7,518 bases of DNA from Alphaproteobacteria bacterium. GTDB taxonomy: Bacteria; Pseudomonadota; Alphaproteobacteria; JABSOH01; JABAAW01. Of this stretch, positions 5,620-7,518 are shown piece after piece; within the stretch, counting starts at the first letter, position 1, and the number at the start of each line of letters is the position of its first letter. The DNA lies in NCBI GenBank assembly GCA_014238935.1, contig JABAAD010000029.1, positions 1 through 7,518 on the forward strand, given 5' to 3'. The translations under genes and the position numbers were made by a program. Under the pieces are notes generated by a model. That model had not been told where the DNA came from and did not search any database. It saw nothing but the letters and a program-made list of their open reading frames with translations.

Positions 5620-6798
5620 ATGTCCTCTTTTGCCAACACTTTTTACTTGGACGACAACGCAAGCGCTCCGTTGCGCCCCGAAGTGCGCGAAAAAATCGAA
5701 GAGGTGTGGTGCTATGCGGGAAACGCATCGTCGGTGCACGGATTCGGCAGGTGTGCGCGCGAAAAAATCGAGGCGGCGCGTGAGAGCATCGCCGAAAACT
5801 TGGGAGCAAGCGTCGAGGGAGTCGTCTTTACAGGCAGCGGCAGCGAAGCCAATGCGCTCGCGCTACACGACAAGTCTCGATTCTTCTGCTCGGCGGGAGA
5901 ACACGCCTCCGTCCTCGCATGGCAGCCGCAAGGCGAGCGTGCAGCGCAGGCGCAACAAGGACTCGTGCCGCTCTTGCCTACGGGTGTCGTCGATGTGAAA
6001 GCCTTGCAGACCATGATCGACGATGCGCCTTGCCCGCCGCAGCTGGTCTCTGTGATGGCTGCAAACAACGAGACGGGTGTCGTGCAGCCCATCGAGGACA
6101 TCGCCGAGATCTGCCACGCTCGCGCTGTCCCCTTTCATTGCGACGCAACTCAGGCTGCCGGACGTTTGCCCGTCGCGCTCAAGGAAGCGGACATGTTAAC
6201 CTTGTCGGCGCACAAAATCGGAGGACCGCAAGGGGTGGGCGCGCTCGTCTGCTCCCTCGAAGCACGCTCGCGCCTTGTCCCGCTGTTACGCGGCGGAGGG
6301 CAGGAGGGGGGATTGCGCGCAGGAACGGAGAATGTGGCTGCAATCGTAGGATTCGCAACAGCCCTGAACCTCGCGTGCCAAGAGACCGAACGCATGCAGG
6401 AGGTGCAAGCAAAAAGAGACGCCTTCGAAAAAAAATTGCACACGCAAATCGAGGACGTGCGTATCGCAGGAGTCGAGACATCGCGTTTGGCGAACACTTC
6501 GTGCTTCCTCCATCCTCGACTTTCCGCAGAGGTGCTGCTCATGTTGTGCGACGGCGAGGGAATTGCACTCTCGTCAGGGGCGGCGTGTTCGTCAGGAAAA
6601 CTTGCACCAAGCCATGTTTTGCGCGCGATGGGTTTCGACGAGCAGGACTGCCGTCGAGCAGTAAGGGTTTCCTTCGGCTTGCATACGCAAGAAGGTGCGT
6701 TGGACGCGCTGATCGAATTGCTTTCGCGCAACGAAAAAGAAAACGAAAAGGGTAAGAAAAAAGCAAAGGCAGCGACAAGGCGAGAAGTCGCAGCATGA
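5620..6798 (+). CDS. Cysteine desulfurase, NifS/IscS family (first of two)
   Basis: A PLP enzyme that takes sulfur from cysteine and holds it as a persulfide. Motifs: YLDDNASAP (9-17), FTGSGSEANAL (70-80), GEH (93-95), AANNETGVVQP (148-158), FHCDATQAAG (172-181), the PLP lysine Lys199 in SAHKIGGPQGVGALV, GGGQEGGLRAGTENV (225-239), and the catalytic cysteine Cys323 in LSSGAACSSGK. The 392-residue length is normal, and all key residues are present, so it should be active. The C-terminus is an odd Lys/Glu-rich tail (about 371-386). ATG 5620 is the only possible start, because an in-frame stop lies at 5587-5589, but it has no close Shine-Dalgarno. Its stop overlaps the next start by 4 bases (ATGA), implying translational coupling. 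It belongs to the group-I type rather than SufS. Its exact partner (Fe-S assembly or tRNA thiolation) cannot be fixed from sequence. Confidence 0.93.
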   Translation: MSSFANTFYLDDNASAPLRPEVREKIEEVWCYAGNASSVHGFGRCAREKIEAARESIAENLGASVEGVVFTGSGSEANALALHDKSRFFCSAGEHASVLAWQPQGERAAQAQQGLVPLLPTGVVDVKALQTMIDDAPCPPQLVSVMAANNETGVVQPIEDIAEICHARAVPFHCDATQAAGRLPVALKEADMLTLSAHKIGGPQGVGALVCSLEARSRLVPLLRGGGQEGGLRAGTENVAAIVGFATALNLACQETERMQEVQAKRDAFEKKLHTQIEDVRIAGVETSRLANTSCFLHPRLSAEVLLMLCDGEGIALSSGAACSSGKLAPSHVLRAMGFDEQDCRRAVRVSFGLHTQEGALDALIELLSRNEKENEKGKKKAKAATRREVAA

Positions 6799-7518
6799 CC
6801 TTTTCGCAAAAACTTGTCTATTTGGACGCGCAAGCCTCGACACCCCTGTGCGAGGAGGCGGCTGTGAGCATGCGTCGTTATGTCGAGTGTGAGGGCGGTG
6901 CGGCGAGGCTGTTCGGCAATCCGCACTCGGAGGCGCACGCTGCGGGGTGGCGTGCTGCTGAGGAGGTGGAGCAAGCGCGCAAAGCCGTTGCAAACCTGCT
7001 GGCTGTGCGTCCGAACGAAATCCTCTTCACTTCGGGTGCGACCGAGGCGAACAACACGGCGATCAAGGGCGTCCTCTCCCTCAGGCGCGAGAGAGACGGC
7101 AGGGACGGAATCGTAACACTGGCGAGCGAGCACAAATGCGTCCTCGAAGCCTGTAAGAACGCGCAGCGTCGACTGGGCGCAAGGCTCACCATCCTCCCCG
7201 TAGAGCGCGACGGAATCGTCGACCTCGAACGCGTCAAAAAGGCGATCGACGACAAGACCGCGCTGCTCTCCGTCATGACGGCGAACAACGAGATCGGAGT
7301 TTTACAGCCCCTCGAAGAACTGGCCCGAATAGCCCATGCTAAAGGAGCATGGATGCACACCGACGCTGCTCAAGCATTAGGAAAAACAGCGTTCGACGGA
7401 TCGCAGATCGATTTGGCAAGCTTCTCCGCTCACAAAAGCTACGGTCCGATAGGAATCGGCGCTCTGTATGTCGCGCATCGAAGACGAATCGCTTTCGAAC
7501 CCTTGCTACACGGAGGAG
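6795..7518 (+). CDS. iscS: Cysteine desulfurase IscS-like, 5' part (runs off the window)
   Basis: The frame starts at ATG 6795 inside the stop codon of the preceding gene and stays open to the window edge: 241 residues, about 60 percent of an IscS. Motifs: YLDAQASTPL (9-18), GNPHSEAH (41-48), ILFTSGATEANN (76-87), SEHKCVLEAC (111-120) with the ring-stacking His113, TANNEIGVLQP (162-172), HTDAAQALGK (188-197) with Asp190 and Gln193, and the PLP lysine Lys214 in SAHKSYGPIGIGALYV. The visible part ends in LLHGGG, just before the usual QERGxRSGT. The catalytic cysteine loop lies beyond the window. It resembles canonical IscS more closely than the gene before it, so iscU, iscA or suf genes are expected downstream. 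The two adjacent genes are clearly diverged paralogues, not a recent duplication. Confidence 0.93.
   Translation, partial: MTFSQKLVYLDAQASTPLCEEAAVSMRRYVECEGGAARLFGNPHSEAHAAGWRAAEEVEQARKAVANLLAVRPNEILFTSGATEANNTAIKGVLSLRRERDGRDGIVTLASEHKCVLEACKNAQRRLGARLTILPVERDGIVDLERVKKAIDDKTALLSVMTANNEIGVLQPLEELARIAHAKGAWMHTDAAQALGKTAFDGSQIDLASFSAHKSYGPIGIGALYVAHRRRIAFEPLLHGG

Noticed and set aside
6150..7133. 327-codon minus-strand frame across both desulfurases
   Set aside because: Antisense to conserved enzymes, Ser/Arg/Pro-rich with no motif; an antisense shadow of GC-rich coding sequence.
1..7518. Mobile elements, CRISPR arrays, tRNA or rRNA genes
   Set aside because: No transposase or integrase motifs, terminal repeats, regularly spaced direct repeats or tRNA-like cloverleaf signatures were seen; the repeats present are short slippage-type tracts.

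Overview
The window reads as a chromosomal segment of a GC-rich alphaproteobacterium. The order trpG-trpD-trpC-moaC-moeA on one strand is an arrangement I know from many Alphaproteobacteria. The pairing of a COG2945-type alpha/beta hydrolase with two NifS/IscS-like cysteine desulfurases also fits that class. I cannot name a genus. The genes look vertically inherited: I see no insertion sequence, phage gene, tRNA, rRNA or CRISPR array.

Layout. Bases 1-444 hold no gene I recognise. There is the possible 3' end of a rightward gene (1-107), a possible 59-residue frame (94-273), an AT-rich patch with short repeats (about 271-355), and a purine-rich hexanucleotide tract just beyond the end of moeA. 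Bases 445-5507 form a tightly packed leftward operon, in transcription order: alpha/beta hydrolase, trpG, trpD, trpC, moaC, moeA. Gaps are a few dozen bases at most, and trpD/trpC overlap. Bases 5508-5619 are the divergent intergenic region. Bases 5620-7518 carry two rightward cysteine desulfurase genes overlapping by 4 bp; the second runs off the window.

How the genes work together. TrpG, TrpD and TrpC cover the anthranilate amidotransferase, phosphoribosyl transferase and indole-glycerol-phosphate synthase steps of tryptophan synthesis. MoaC and MoeA act early and late in molybdenum cofactor synthesis. The rightward pair supplies persulfide sulfur, most probably for Fe-S cluster assembly. 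These functions meet at sulfur, because Moco synthesis needs Fe-S enzymes and a sulfur donor, but co-regulation is only an inference.

Most notable points: (1) trpD is interrupted by a one-base insertion-type frameshift at about position 3480, while sequence on both sides is well conserved; (2) trpE is not beside trpG; (3) moeA carries an in-frame 12-bp tandem repeat, a Glu-rich tract and an altered SGG motif; (4) simple-sequence tracts recur in and around the coding regions. I found no convincing new biological system here.
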